From Ruminococcus sp. (GTDB taxonomy: Bacteria; Bacillota; Clostridia; Oscillospirales; Ruminococcaceae), in NCBI GenBank assembly GCA_014799785.1, contig JAAVHI010000003.1:1-36595 (forward strand): DNA of 36,595 nt. The letters are read 5' to 3'. Below the pieces are notes generated by a model that was given only the letters and a program-made list of their open reading frames with translations, made no database searches and had not been told where the DNA came from. Both the position numbers and the translations under genes were made by a program. This document shows positions 8,966 through 16,492 of the stretch, piece by piece. How positions within the stretch are numbered: position 1 is the first letter of the stretch; each line of letters begins with the position of its first letter.

Positions 8966-8995
8966 CGGCGGAGTTTAAAGCTCCGCCGCTTTTTC
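8966..8995. terminator. Bidirectional intrinsic terminator between DUF2461 gene and second hybrid kinase
   Basis: CGGCGGAG (8966-8973) pairs with CTCCGCCG (8981-8988) around a 7-base loop, followed by CTTTTTC on the plus strand. The A-rich left flank can give a weaker U-run on the minus strand. It lies between two convergent genes. Confidence 0.8.
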
Positions 8996-8998
8996 ATA

Positions 8999-11917
8999 TT
9001 ATTTTCCGTTTGTAAAGTCCCTCAGCACTTCGATTATCCTGTCCATATCCACAGGCTTTGAAACATGAGCGTTCATGCCCGAATCGAGAGCCGCCTTAAC
9101 GTCCTCGGCAAAGGCGTTTGCGGTCATGGCAACTATGGGTATGGTCTTTGCGTCGGAACGTCCCGAAGCGCGGATGGCCGTTGTCGCCTCGTAGCCGTTC
9201 ATGACGGGCATCTGCACGTCCATAAGAATTATGTCGTACTCGCCCTCCGCGGAGCTCATGTAGCTGTCGTAAGCCTCCTTGCCGTTTTCGGTGACAACGC
9301 AGACAAGTCCCGGTATCTCACCCAGAAGCTCCAGAAGTATTTCGGAATTTATCTCGTTGTCCTCGGCAATAAGTACCTTTTTGTTTTCCAGCGAATGCGT
9401 ATTTTTGTCGTCTCCGATACCGCCGTCCATGCGAAGCTTTTCCACAGCCGTCCTGAAATTCGTGAGGAAAAACGGCTTCATAAGAAAACCGTTTATACCC
9501 GCCGCGGCAGCCTCGTCCTCGATATCGTTCAGATCGCGTGCGGTGAGCAGCATTATCGTAACGCCGTCACCCGCGGTATCCCTTATGCGGCGGGCAGTCT
9601 CAATGCCGCTGATGTCGGGCAGCTCGCTGTCAAGCAGGATAAAGTTGTAGCCCGCTCCCCTGTCCAGAGCCTCACGCACCATTTCCGCCGCGCTTGACCC
9701 GTTCAGCGCAAACTGAACCGCCGCACCGGTTTCCTCCATTGCTCCCGCAATATTTGTGCAGACAGCCTCGTCGCCGTCCGCAATAAGCACGCGGGTGACC
9801 CCGTGTTTTTTCCAGAAGCTTCTGTCAATATCCTTTTCCTGCATACGCAGCTCCAGATCAACCGTAAATACGCTTCCCTCACCCTGAACACTGCTGACAG
9901 CGATAGTTCCGCCCATAAGATCGACCAGATTTTTCGTGATAGCCATGCCCAGACCCGTACCCTGTATCTTGTTCGTGGTACTGTTCGTCTCGCGGGTAAA
10001 CGGCTTGAACACTATCTGCAAATACTCCTCGGACATACCCATACCGTTGTCGCGGACGGTAAATCTCATATGGGCGTAATTGCCTGTGCCGCCGTGTATC
10101 TGCTCTATGATCATTTCGATCCTGCCGTTCTCGTGGGTGTACTTCACCGCGTTGGACAGCAGATTTATCATGATCTGCTCTATCCTCAGCTTATCCCCCA
10201 GCAGATGCTCCTGCTGAATGTCCCTGACGGAAATGTCAAAGGTCTGGTTCTTTGCCTTTGCCTGCGGTCTGATAATTGTAGCAAGCTCCTCCACGATCTC
10301 GGCAAGGTTTATCTCCGAAATGTTCAGCGTTGCCTTTCCGCTTTCGATCTTGCTCATGTCCAGAATATCGTTGATAAGTCCCAGCATATGCTGACTGGAC
10401 GCAACTATCTTTCTTGTATGCTCCCGCACCTTTTCGGGCTTGTCGCTGTCCCGTTGGAGCAGCGTTGACAAGCCGACTATGGCATTCATCGGCGTGCGGA
10501 TATCGTGGCTCATATTGCTGAGAAACGTGCTTTTAGCCTCGTTTGCGGACGTTGCGGTATTCAGCGCGTCCTCAAGCGCAAGCTTGTTATTGTTCTCCTC
10601 AGTCCTGTCGGAGATCACCGCAATAAGCTTTCCCGTGTTGTCCACCTCGGCGTAATATATGATCTCGGAAAACCACCTGCGCTCTCCCGTTACACCGTGG
10701 ATACGCTCATTTTCAAAGGAAACGGGCTTTCCCGGGCCTATCTTCCGCATAAGCGCCGTGCCGATCTCGTGCCCGTCGTAGCAAAGCGTCCTGTTTATGG
10801 CAAAGAGATCCTTTTTGACATCCTTTGCGGGAATACCCATTACCCTCTCAATATTCGGGCTGACATACTCAACGTTATTGCCGTCCGTGGCGGACATAAG
10901 GAACACGTTGTCCGTGTTGTTGGAAAGTATACCGAAAAGCTGTTCACGGTATTTTATCTCCTGCTCCTTTTCCATAATGCTCCTGTAGTTCTGACGGATT
11001 ATGAGCATAAACGCGGCGAACGCGACTATGCCGACAGTGATAACAAACAACACCATCTGGGAGCTTTTTACAACTCTTCCCGCGTCCTCCATAATGACCG
11101 AGTTGGGAATGACGGAAATAAAGTACCAGCCGTCAACCTCCGCCACAGGCACATAGGTACACACGTATTCCTCGCCCCGATATATGAACCTTGCCACGCC
11201 GCTTTCATTCGTCAAAAGAGCATTCTTAAACTCCTGCACAACTTCGCTGTCCGTATTTTCGGGAGCAATAAGCTCGAAAACGTTCTCAAAGGTACGGCTG
11301 CTGTTCTTGTGATTTGAGCGCACGATTATCTTTCCCTCTCTGTTGATGATGTGGGAAAAGCCCATGCCGTTAAAAAATGTGATCGAAAACTCATTTGAAA
11401 CTGAGGACAGGATAAGCTCCTTTATAATGATACCCTCGTCGCCGTCGGCAAACTCAAATGTCTCATAAAGGGACAGCACGTTCCGTCCTGAAAAAGCGCT
11501 TATCGCGGGTTCGCAGATACCCTTGCCCTCCAGCTCGGCATATGCCTTCAGGTCGCCGATTTCATAGGTGCTGTATTCCGCATTCCTGTTTGTAAACACT
11601 CTTCCGTCGCTCAGATCAATAACATAATAATCGTTTTCGGACTCGCTCAGTACCGCAAGCATACTCGAAATATTGTCCGCATTATCCGATGACTCCCGCT
11701 CCAGTATATCGCTGAGGCTATCGAGCATATCGGTGTCTCTCGACGCATAAACGCCGAAAGCGTGGCTGCCCTGTGAGGTTATCTCCAGAATGTCCGTAAT
11801 AAACTGATCCCACATCGACGAGCGGACAGAGGTTATATAGTATCCGCCTGCCGCAATAACTATCAATATACACAAACCGACGCACAGCAGCGTTCTGAAT
11901 ATTCTCGCTTTATCCAC
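8999..11917 (-). CDS. Hybrid sensor histidine kinase with extracytoplasmic sensor and two receiver domains, 972 aa
   Basis: This is a membrane sensor kinase. One N-terminal membrane segment (about residues 10-30), an extracytoplasmic sensor of about 240 residues resembling a Cache-type domain, and a second membrane segment (near residues 283-305) are followed by a PAS domain. The HisKA H-box is STFLSNMSHDIRTPMNA; the ATPase boxes are NLLSNAVKYT, DNGMGM and GTGLGMAIT. The first receiver has an altered acidic pocket (VLIADGDE) but keeps the Asp in LLDSELPDISG; the second is canonical (VLIAEDNE, acceptor in ILMDVQMPVMNGYEA). There is no HPt or DNA-binding output domain. The GTG start has AAGGAG 12 bases upstream. 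The gene has its own promoter (12102-12129) and a long structured leader. No response regulator gene is adjacent. Confidence 0.93.
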   Translation of the reverse strand: MDKARIFRTLLCVGLCILIVIAAGGYYITSVRSSMWDQFITDILEITSQGSHAFGVYASRDTDMLDSLSDILERESSDNADNISSMLAVLSESENDYYVIDLSDGRVFTNRNAEYSTYEIGDLKAYAELEGKGICEPAISAFSGRNVLSLYETFEFADGDEGIIIKELILSSVSNEFSITFFNGMGFSHIINREGKIIVRSNHKNSSRTFENVFELIAPENTDSEVVQEFKNALLTNESGVARFIYRGEEYVCTYVPVAEVDGWYFISVIPNSVIMEDAGRVVKSSQMVLFVITVGIVAFAAFMLIIRQNYRSIMEKEQEIKYREQLFGILSNNTDNVFLMSATDGNNVEYVSPNIERVMGIPAKDVKKDLFAINRTLCYDGHEIGTALMRKIGPGKPVSFENERIHGVTGERRWFSEIIYYAEVDNTGKLIAVISDRTEENNNKLALEDALNTATSANEAKSTFLSNMSHDIRTPMNAIVGLSTLLQRDSDKPEKVREHTRKIVASSQHMLGLINDILDMSKIESGKATLNISEINLAEIVEELATIIRPQAKAKNQTFDISVRDIQQEHLLGDKLRIEQIMINLLSNAVKYTHENGRIEMIIEQIHGGTGNYAHMRFTVRDNGMGMSEEYLQIVFKPFTRETNSTTNKIQGTGLGMAITKNLVDLMGGTIAVSSVQGEGSVFTVDLELRMQEKDIDRSFWKKHGVTRVLIADGDEAVCTNIAGAMEETGAAVQFALNGSSAAEMVREALDRGAGYNFILLDSELPDISGIETARRIRDTAGDGVTIMLLTARDLNDIEDEAAAAGINGFLMKPFFLTNFRTAVEKLRMDGGIGDDKNTHSLENKKVLIAEDNEINSEILLELLGEIPGLVCVVTENGKEAYDSYMSSAEGEYDIILMDVQMPVMNGYEATTAIRASGRSDAKTIPIVAMTANAFAEDVKAALDSGMNAHVSKPVDMDRIIEVLRDFTNGK

Positions 11918-12095
11918 GGCAAATCATCTCCTTAACCTCTTCTGATACCGCCCGCTGTTTCCCGACGGACAAAAGCTGTCCGAGGCACGGAAATCACAGC
12001 CCACGGCTTTGGCAGGCCCGGCACTAACGGTTTCCTATGCGGCTTTCCGCCGAAATGACGGCGGGTTCTTGCCTGCATAAGCGCAAAAGTAATCT
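11918..12095 (-). promoter_or_regulatory. Structured 5' leader of the second hybrid kinase, class unknown
   Basis: The roughly 175-base leader between the promoter and the start is rich in possible helices: GCAGGC (12070-12075) can pair with GCCTGC (12010-12015), enclosing a CCGCCG/CGGCGG hairpin (12047-12064), and a separate GGACA/TGTCC hairpin lies near 11966-11981. No intrinsic terminator was seen inside it. It could be a cis-regulatory RNA, but it matched no riboswitch class I could recall. Confidence 0.4.
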
Positions 12096-12101
12096 ATATA
12101 A

Positions 12102-12129
12102 ATTATACCATACCCACAGAAAAAAGCAA
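12102..12129 (-). promoter_or_regulatory. Sigma-A promoter (extended -10) of the second hybrid kinase
   Basis: The minus strand shows TTGCTT (12124-12129), a 16-base spacer and TGG-TATAAT (12102-12107). The extended -10 TGn motif compensates for the weak -35. Confidence 0.7.
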
Positions 12130-12177
12130 CCGTACAAGGTAAATTTTCTTTGGCAGCTTAAACGTTTAAATAAAAAA

Positions 12178-12218
12178 ACAAAAAAAGCGAAATCTACGGT
12201 TTACCCCGTAAATTCCGC
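12178..12218 (-). terminator. Intrinsic terminator downstream of zinc-ribbon gene
   Basis: On the minus strand GCGGAATTTACGG pairs with CCGTAGATTTCGC (12187-12218) around a short loop, followed by a run of seven or more T. It is a strong terminator ending the transcript that carries the pseudoknot-like RNA. Confidence 0.85.
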
Positions 12219-12300
12219 TTAGACCGACGTTTCCTAAAAGCAGCGGTTAAAAACGAACACCCGCAAACCGCTTGTGTCCGAGCTTATACGCTCAGGAAAA
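12187..12300 (-). ncRNA. Candidate structured RNA: three-way junction with pseudoknot, ending in a terminator
   Basis: Minus-strand helices are: an outer stem AGGAAA/TTTCCT (12294-12299 with 12230-12235), a small hairpin GAGC/GCTC (12280-12293), and a hairpin CGGACAC/GTGTTCG (12274-12280 with 12254-12260). The loop of the third hairpin carries AGCGGTT (12266-12272), fully complementary to AACCGCT (12242-12248) just downstream, giving a 7 bp pseudoknot. The G at 12280 is shared by the two hairpins, so one must lose a pair. A terminator follows at once. No separate promoter was seen, so it may be the 3' end of the zinc-ribbon mRNA or be processed from it. I do not recognise the class. Confidence 0.45.
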
Positions 12301-12320
12301 TCAGACGGAGCCGATGAGAA

Positions 12321-12596
12321 TTATTCCTCTCTCATCTTGGCAAAACAGTCGCTGCAATATACAGGACGGTCTTCTCTGGGCTTGAAAGGAACTCTTGCAG
12401 GACCACCGCATGAAGCGCATGTAGCCTCGAACATTTCTCTTTCAGCCTTAGCGCTGTTCTTTCTTGCGTCGCGGCAGCTCTTGCATCTCTGGGGCTCGTT
12501 TACAAAGCCCTTTTCAGCGTAGAACTCCTGCTCGCCGGCTGTAAAAGTGAACTCGTTTCCGCATTCCTTACAAACCAATGTCTTGTCTTCGTACAT
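12321..12596 (-). CDS. Small zinc-ribbon domain protein, 91 aa
   Basis: This small protein has two four-cysteine zinc-ribbon-type modules. The first has CKEC near residues 9-12 and CKSC near 38-41; the second has CASC near 61-64 and CSDC near 80-83. This resembles the clostridial 'probable zinc-ribbon' proteins, whose role is unknown. The region between the modules is charged (about residues 42-56). A GAGGGAAA sequence upstream of the ATG can serve as ribosome binding site. It lies downstream of a SigH-like gene with a tRNA-like sequence in between and no visible terminator, so all three may share a transcript. Confidence 0.8.
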   Translation of the reverse strand: MYEDKTLVCKECGNEFTFTAGEQEFYAEKGFVNEPQRCKSCRDARKNSAKAEREMFEATCASCGGPARVPFKPREDRPVYCSDCFAKMREE

Positions 12597-12623
12597 TTCG
12601 CTTTCCCTCGCTTAAAATAATTT

Positions 12624-12715
12624 GGACCTGAGAACGGATTCGCACCGCCACCTTTGCCTTTGAAAAAACAACCGCCTTTAAAAAAACAACGCTCTTGACA
12701 TTAAGCTACCTGGTC
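12624..12715 (-). pseudogene. Degenerate tRNA-like sequence with duplicated anticodon-arm region
   Basis: On the minus strand the 5' end GACCAGG pairs, with one mismatch, with the 3' end TCAGGTC. A D-arm-like GCTT..GAGC and a T-arm-like GGCGG-TGCGAAT-CCGTT are present. The D-loop lacks the conserved GG and the T-loop has TGC in place of TTC, so the normal tRNA elbow cannot form. The anticodon region is a near-perfect tandem repeat of about 19 bases (GCGTTGTTTTTTTAAAGGC and GCGGTTGTTTTTTCAAAGGC). Total length is about 92 bases. It sits between the sigma factor stop and the zinc-ribbon gene. A decayed tRNA is the simplest reading; a functional tRNA-like regulator is the alternative. Confidence 0.45.
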
Positions 12716-12720
12716 ATATA

Positions 12721-13344
12721 TTAAATGTCCGCATTATCGGGAGAAAACAGCGCTCTGAGCTTTTTTCTCACACGAAACACAGCATTATTGACAGATTTTA
12801 CCGGGATATCAAGTCTTTCCGCGATCTCCCTGTAGGACAGACCGACCAGATACAATCTGAAAATATCCCATTCGCGCTTGGTTAAAAGGGATTCTATCTC
12901 GCCGTAAACGCCGAGCATTTTTTCCTTTTCAAACCAAATATTTTCGGGAGAGGAAATAGTCTCACCGTTTTCCTCCAATTCCGATTCACGGCTTTCACCC
13001 GCGTTTTTTTTCAGCCTCAGCGCAGCGTTTTTTATACCGTTTGTAACGCAAACGTCTGCAAACGACGAGAACTTTGCACCGCGGCTCGGATCGAAAGAAT
13101 CCACCGCGTTAAGAAAGGACAGGAAACCCTCCTGAGCAAGATCCTCAGGCTCCGCATAATCTCTTGCATAGCCGTTCGCCCTTTTTCTTACCAGCGGGAT
13201 ATACCGCAGTATAAGCGTTGAAACGGCACGTTTACCGAGGGACGAGCTTGCATTGCGGCGGGAGAAATCGATCAGCCCGTTATCGTCCAGCGAATCGAGT
13301 TCGCAGAAATCCGAACTGTTAAAATCAGAACCCGCGCGGCTCAT
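12721..13344 (-). CDS. sigH: SigH-like (Spo0H family) RNA polymerase sigma factor, 207 aa
   Basis: This is a sigma-70 family factor of the SigH/Spo0H type, which in Firmicutes directs early sporulation and transition-state genes. Region 2 is seen in LRYIPLVRKRANGYARDY, EDLAQEGFLSFLNAVDSFD and FSSFADVCVTNGIKNA. Region 4 is the C-terminal helix-turn-helix GLSYREIAERLDIPVKSVNNA followed by a basic segment. The length is close to the 218 aa of B. subtilis SigH. The ATG at 13344 is chosen because GGTGGG lies 6 bases upstream; an in-frame ATG at 13392 would add 16 residues. A sigma-A promoter lies at 13419-13448. It could equally be a related alternative sigma factor; it is not in the usual secE/rpmG neighbourhood. 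Confidence 0.8.
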   Translation of the reverse strand: MSRAGSDFNSSDFCELDSLDDNGLIDFSRRNASSSLGKRAVSTLILRYIPLVRKRANGYARDYAEPEDLAQEGFLSFLNAVDSFDPSRGAKFSSFADVCVTNGIKNAALRLKKNAGESRESELEENGETISSPENIWFEKEKMLGVYGEIESLLTKREWDIFRLYLVGLSYREIAERLDIPVKSVNNAVFRVRKKLRALFSPDNADI

Positions 13345-13418
13345 AGCTTTCCCACCAATCTCAACGGACATACCCTGAATCGAGCTGCACATATGACAGC
13401 ATAATTAACGCTTATATT

Positions 13419-13448
13419 ATTTTACCATTTATTTACGGCTTTTGTCAA
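13419..13448 (-). promoter_or_regulatory. Sigma-A promoter of the SigH-like gene
   Basis: The minus strand has TTGACA (13443-13448) and TAAAAT (13419-13424) with an 18-base spacer, followed by a short AT-rich leader. The rest of the gap up to 13628 is AT-rich, with one weak GCAGAC/GTCTG inverted repeat near 13555-13590 that could end the transcript of the next gene. Confidence 0.75.
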
Positions 13449-13628
13449 GGGATTTCATCAAATTTCCACCATATTTTGTATTCTTTGTAAGTAAAATCAA
13501 TAATTGTCAAATGTATTTGGTAATTTTAACATATTATGTTTCCAAAAATGACAAAGACAGACCACCACTCAATTTACGGACAGTCTGCCTTAAAAATACC
13601 CGCAAAAAATCTGATGCAGTTTATGAAC

Positions 13629-14183
13629 TTACAGAGCATACTTTGCCCTGCCCTCGCTGAAAATATCTCCGCCGCCGCAGTCGTTCGCCACCGTTACGGG
13701 GAACTTTTCGATCAGCAGCTTTTTCACCGATTCGCAGCCCAGATCGTCGAAAGCAACGACCTCGCAGCTTTTCACGCAGCTTGCCGCAAGCGCTCCCGCG
13801 CCGCCTATCGCGCAGAAGTACACCGCGCCGTTGCGCACGACAGCTTCACGGACGTCGCCGCTGCGTTCGCCCTTGCCGATCATTCCGCAAAGTCCCAGAT
13901 CAAGAAGCCGCGGAGCAAATTTGTCCATTCGTCCCGAAGTGGTGGGACCGCACGAACCGATAGGTTTTCCCACGGGAGCAGGCGTTGGACCCGCGTAATA
14001 GATGACCGCGTCCCTGAGCTCCACAGGAAGCTCCTCTCCTCTGTCAAGCATAGCTTCAAACCGCTTGTGAGCGGCGTCGCGGGCGGTATAGATGCACCCC
14101 GACAGCAGAACCTTGTCCCCCGCGCGGAGCTTCGGACAGAAGCTCCGCAGCTCGGAGACGTTTATATCGTAGATTTCAGCCAT
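13629..14183 (-). CDS. Fumarate hydratase class I beta subunit-like (Fe-S hydro-lyase C-terminal domain), 184 aa
   Basis: The protein is homologous to the beta subunit of two-subunit fumarase/L-tartrate dehydratase enzymes, which hydrate fumarate to malate together with an alpha subunit that holds the 4Fe-4S cluster. Family features are LSGCIYTARDAAHKR (residues 28-42), PVGKPIGSCGPTTSGRMD (70-87), MIGKGERS (about 101-108) and AIGGAGALAA (about 124-133). The length is normal for a separate beta subunit. No alpha subunit gene is present in the window. The start lies 5 bases after the DivIVA-like gene's stop with only a weak ribosome binding site, suggesting translational coupling. Whether the substrate is fumarate or a related hydroxyacid cannot be told. 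Confidence 0.88.
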   Translation of the reverse strand: MAEIYDINVSELRSFCPKLRAGDKVLLSGCIYTARDAAHKRFEAMLDRGEELPVELRDAVIYYAGPTPAPVGKPIGSCGPTTSGRMDKFAPRLLDLGLCGMIGKGERSGDVREAVVRNGAVYFCAIGGAGALAASCVKSCEVVAFDDLGCESVKKLLIEKFPVTVANDCGGGDIFSEGRAKYAL

Positions 14184-14188
14184 ATGTA

Positions 14189-15253
14189 TTATATATCCGA
14201 AAGAGAGATGTTGTTAGCGTCAAGCTCTGCTTCGGCTTCAGCCGCCTTTGTAAGGCTTTCAAGCTCGCTCATGTCAAAGCCTGTAAACGCAGGTTTTGCG
14301 GGCTTAGCGGGCTTCGGAGCGCTCTGCACAGGTGCAGGCTCAGGCTCGGGCTCAGGAGCAGGCTCAGCCACAGCTTCAGGCTCGGGCTCGGGAATCGGCT
14401 CGGGCTCGGGCTCGGGCTCGGGAGCCGCAGCCTTGGGTGCGGGAGCGGGAGCAGGCTTAGCCGCAGCAAGGGACTTGCCCTTTCTGATAGCGTTCTGAGT
14501 GCTGTCGATCTGGTTCTTAGCTTCTTTAAGTCTTGACAGGCTCTCGTCGGAGAACATTTCAAGAACTTCCTTGAGCTTGATAACATTTTCGTCGATCTCA
14601 GCGATCTCTTCCTCAACCTCTTGTCTGATCTTATCGGCAGCCGCACGCATTTCGGTGCTTCTGTCCTCAGCGTCGGAAAGTATTTTGGAAGCCCTTTCAT
14701 CAGCATTCTTAACGATAGTGGAAGCCTTGCCGTTAGCGTCGTCAACGACCTGATTAGCAAGCTTCTTTGCGTCCTCGTCCATCTTGCGGGCGTTTTCCTT
14801 AGCCTGCGTAACGATGGTCGTAGCGGTCTTCTGAGCCTCGATAAATACGTTGCTCAAGTCGAGAGCGCTGCTGTCGCCGCCTGCCGCGGGAGCGGTAGCA
14901 GCCTTATTCTTAGCCTCCTGGAGCTGATCCTCCAGCTCGGCGATCTGTGCCTTGCACTCTTCTATTTCCCTGTCCTTTTCCGCAAGCTCATCTTCCATAG
15001 ACTTCATCTGGAGCTTGAGGGAGTCGTTATTTGTCTGGAGTTCAGTGATCTTGGACTTATCCGCCGCGAGAAGCTCCTCGTACTTTTCGCTGCTTTCTCC
15101 GCCGCCGCCCGAACTTTCGAGAAGAGCTTTCTTTTCGTCCAGCTCGGCTTCGAGCGCATAAATTTTAGAGTTCAGTTCATCGACATAAGCAAGAACGTCC
15201 TTTTTATCAAAGCCTCCGACTCTTACCGTCTTGAGAAAACCGGTTCCATCCAT
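14189..15253 (-). CDS. DivIVA-like coiled-coil protein with Glu-Pro-rich tail, 354 aa
   Basis: The N-terminus MDGTGFLKTVRVGGFDKKDVLAYVDELNSKI matches the DivIVA/GpsB-type membrane-binding head, and a short coiled coil follows (about residues 30-120). A second long charged helix spans about 135-265. The tail (about 280-330) is low complexity with many Pro-Glu pairs, and ends in an acidic segment. Relatives mark poles or septa and recruit division or wall proteins. The ATG at 15253 is preferred since GGAGG lies 8 bases upstream; the upstream TTG at 15268 overlaps it. A sigma-A promoter lies at 15309-15337. The fumarase-type gene follows after 5 bases. Exact role (division, polarity, sporulation) is not visible. 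Confidence 0.8.
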   Translation of the reverse strand: MDGTGFLKTVRVGGFDKKDVLAYVDELNSKIYALEAELDEKKALLESSGGGGESSEKYEELLAADKSKITELQTNNDSLKLQMKSMEDELAEKDREIEECKAQIAELEDQLQEAKNKAATAPAAGGDSSALDLSNVFIEAQKTATTIVTQAKENARKMDEDAKKLANQVVDDANGKASTIVKNADERASKILSDAEDRSTEMRAAADKIRQEVEEEIAEIDENVIKLKEVLEMFSDESLSRLKEAKNQIDSTQNAIRKGKSLAAAKPAPAPAPKAAAPEPEPEPEPIPEPEPEAVAEPAPEPEPEPAPVQSAPKPAKPAKPAFTGFDMSELESLTKAAEAEAELDANNISLSDI

Positions 15254-15308
15254 TGTGAATACCTCCAATATCAGTTCTGAGTTCAGACACTCGTCTGAAT
15301 ATACTGAA

Positions 15309-15337
15309 ATTATACCATATATTTTGGCTTTTCACAA
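15309..15337 (-). promoter_or_regulatory. Sigma-A promoter of the DivIVA-like gene
   Basis: The minus strand shows TTGTGA (15332-15337), a 17-base spacer and TGG-TATAAT (15309-15314), an extended -10, about 55 bases upstream of the start codon. Confidence 0.8.
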
Positions 15338-15467
15338 GTATATTTCAGAAAATTAGTACACAAAAAATGCTTTATTTTTTTAGTGAATTATAATAATTTT
15401 ATTAATTTTCCGAAATTAAATGAATAAACGGCAATCGACCGGCGGTCAATTTTTAACATTTCGTGAA

Positions 15468-16097
15468 TTATTCGGGACGTTCTCTAAGTCTGTTCAGCAG
15501 CTCCAGAAGATAAAACCTGCACTCGTAGCTTTCGGGGTTTTCCAGAAGCTCCAGCTCTTCCGGCGAGAACGCCTCCTCAGCCGTCTCGCCCGATACAGCG
15601 GGCAGGCACAGCGGCGGGAACATAACGCACCACCAGTTTTTTCCTGCGGCTTCGCCGAGAGTTATCCTCAGGGACAGATATTCTCCCGCAGGCATGGTGA
15701 TATCGCCGTAAACGCGGCTGTCAAACGCGATCTTCTCCACGCTGCACTCCGCGCCGTATCCAACTCCGTTCTCCGCAAGGACTCTTTCGGCGGTGCGCTT
15801 TATGTCGTCCATGCTTTTTTCGGCGGCTTCGGCGGCTTCCTCGGCGGATTTGCAGTCCTCAAAGACCGCGGAATTTTCCTCCAGCACCGCGTCCCTGACC
15901 GCAAGCTTCAGGCTCTGGTCGTACTCCGAATCGGAATTGGCAAGTATGTGAAGTCTGAAAACGGTTTGTGTTATGTGATCATAGTCCTCCGCAAAGCCGC
16001 AGAAGCCTGCACAGAAAACAGCTACCGCCATTCCGACAAGAGCGGCAAGCTCTGCGGCGGCAGCAGTCGGTTTCCGGATTTTTCTTTTATTTTCCAT
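15468..16097 (-). CDS. spoIIR: Stage II sporulation protein R (SpoIIR), 209 aa
   Basis: SpoIIR is the forespore-made signalling protein that triggers SpoIIGA to process pro-sigma-E in the mother cell. The sequence has an N-terminal membrane or signal segment (about residues 14-34), then the family hallmark FRLHILANSDSEYDQSLKLAVRDAVL, a helical middle part, and the GEYLSLRITLGEAAGKNWWCVMFPPLC region that defines the family. The length is typical. The ATG at 16097 is preferred because GGACGG lies 9 bases upstream and the membrane segment follows directly; an in-frame ATG at 16130 would add 11 residues. Its presence suggests the organism has at least part of the endospore programme. Confidence 0.93.
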   Translation of the reverse strand: MENKRKIRKPTAAAAELAALVGMAVAVFCAGFCGFAEDYDHITQTVFRLHILANSDSEYDQSLKLAVRDAVLEENSAVFEDCKSAEEAAEAAEKSMDDIKRTAERVLAENGVGYGAECSVEKIAFDSRVYGDITMPAGEYLSLRITLGEAAGKNWWCVMFPPLCLPAVSGETAEEAFSPEELELLENPESYECRFYLLELLNRLRERPE

Positions 16098-16202
16098 AAG
16101 TATTATCCGTCCTTTCACTGTGGTTTCCATGTTCCTGCGTACTGATTATTGGACACGTGAGGACGGTTTATTCGGCCTGCAAAAAATTTTTTAAAAAAAC
16201 TC

Positions 16203-16231
16203 TTGACAAAACACGAAATATGGGATATAAT
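16203..16231 (+). promoter_or_regulatory. Consensus sigma-A promoter of tRNA-Thr
   Basis: TTGACA (16203-16208) and TATAAT (16226-16231) match consensus at every position with a 17-base spacer, 18 bases upstream of the tRNA. This fits a strong constitutive tRNA promoter. Confidence 0.9.
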
Positions 16232-16249
16232 AATCAATGCAGTCCGAGC

Positions 16250-16325
16250 GCTATCTTAGCTCAGTTGGTAGAGCACATCCTTGGTAAGGATGAGGTCGTC
16301 GGTTCAAATCCGATAGATAGCTCCA
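16250..16325 (+). tRNA. tRNA-Thr (anticodon GGT)
   Basis: A complete cloverleaf: acceptor GCTATCT/AGATAGC, D-arm with the conserved GG, anticodon stem CATCC/GGATG with loop TTGGTAA (anticodon GGT), T-arm TCGG-TTCAAAT-CCGA, and an encoded CCA at 16323-16325. The length is 76 bases. It has its own promoter. Confidence 0.97.
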
Positions 16326-16334
16326 TTTAGAAAG

Positions 16335-16361
16335 CCGTCCCCGAGTCTGCATAGGGGGCGG
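16335..16361 (+). terminator. Hairpin after tRNA-Thr
   Basis: CCGTCCCC (16335-16342) pairs with GGGGGCGG (16354-16361), followed by a weak TTCTTCT tract. It could be a first, leaky terminator or a 3' processing stop. Confidence 0.5.
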
Positions 16362-16393
16362 TTCTTCTATCGGCGAATAGCTTGAAGTTACAC

Positions 16394-16426
16394 GATGATG
16401 CGTAAAAATACGTATCATCTTTTTTG
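16394..16426 (+). terminator. Strong intrinsic terminator of tRNA-Thr transcript
   Basis: GATGATGCGTA (16394-16404) pairs over 11 positions with TACGTATCATC (16409-16419) around an AAAA loop and is followed directly by a long T-run. Confidence 0.85.
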
Positions 16427-16492
16427 TTTTCGGGGGACTGCCCCGCCCGCCGTCCCGAAAAACAGGCGCGGACGGGTACAGTATACGCCGCG

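Noticed and set aside
11950..12095. c-di-GMP-I (GEMM) riboswitch in the leader of the second hybrid kinase.
   Set aside because: GGCAAGAACC, a hairpin and AAAGCC have a superficial resemblance, but the tetraloop receptor and the conserved 3' half are not found.
12187..12300. 6S, tmRNA, SRP or RNase P RNA for the pseudoknot-like RNA.
   Set aside because: None of the conserved segments of those RNAs is present and the domain is too short for tmRNA or RNase P.
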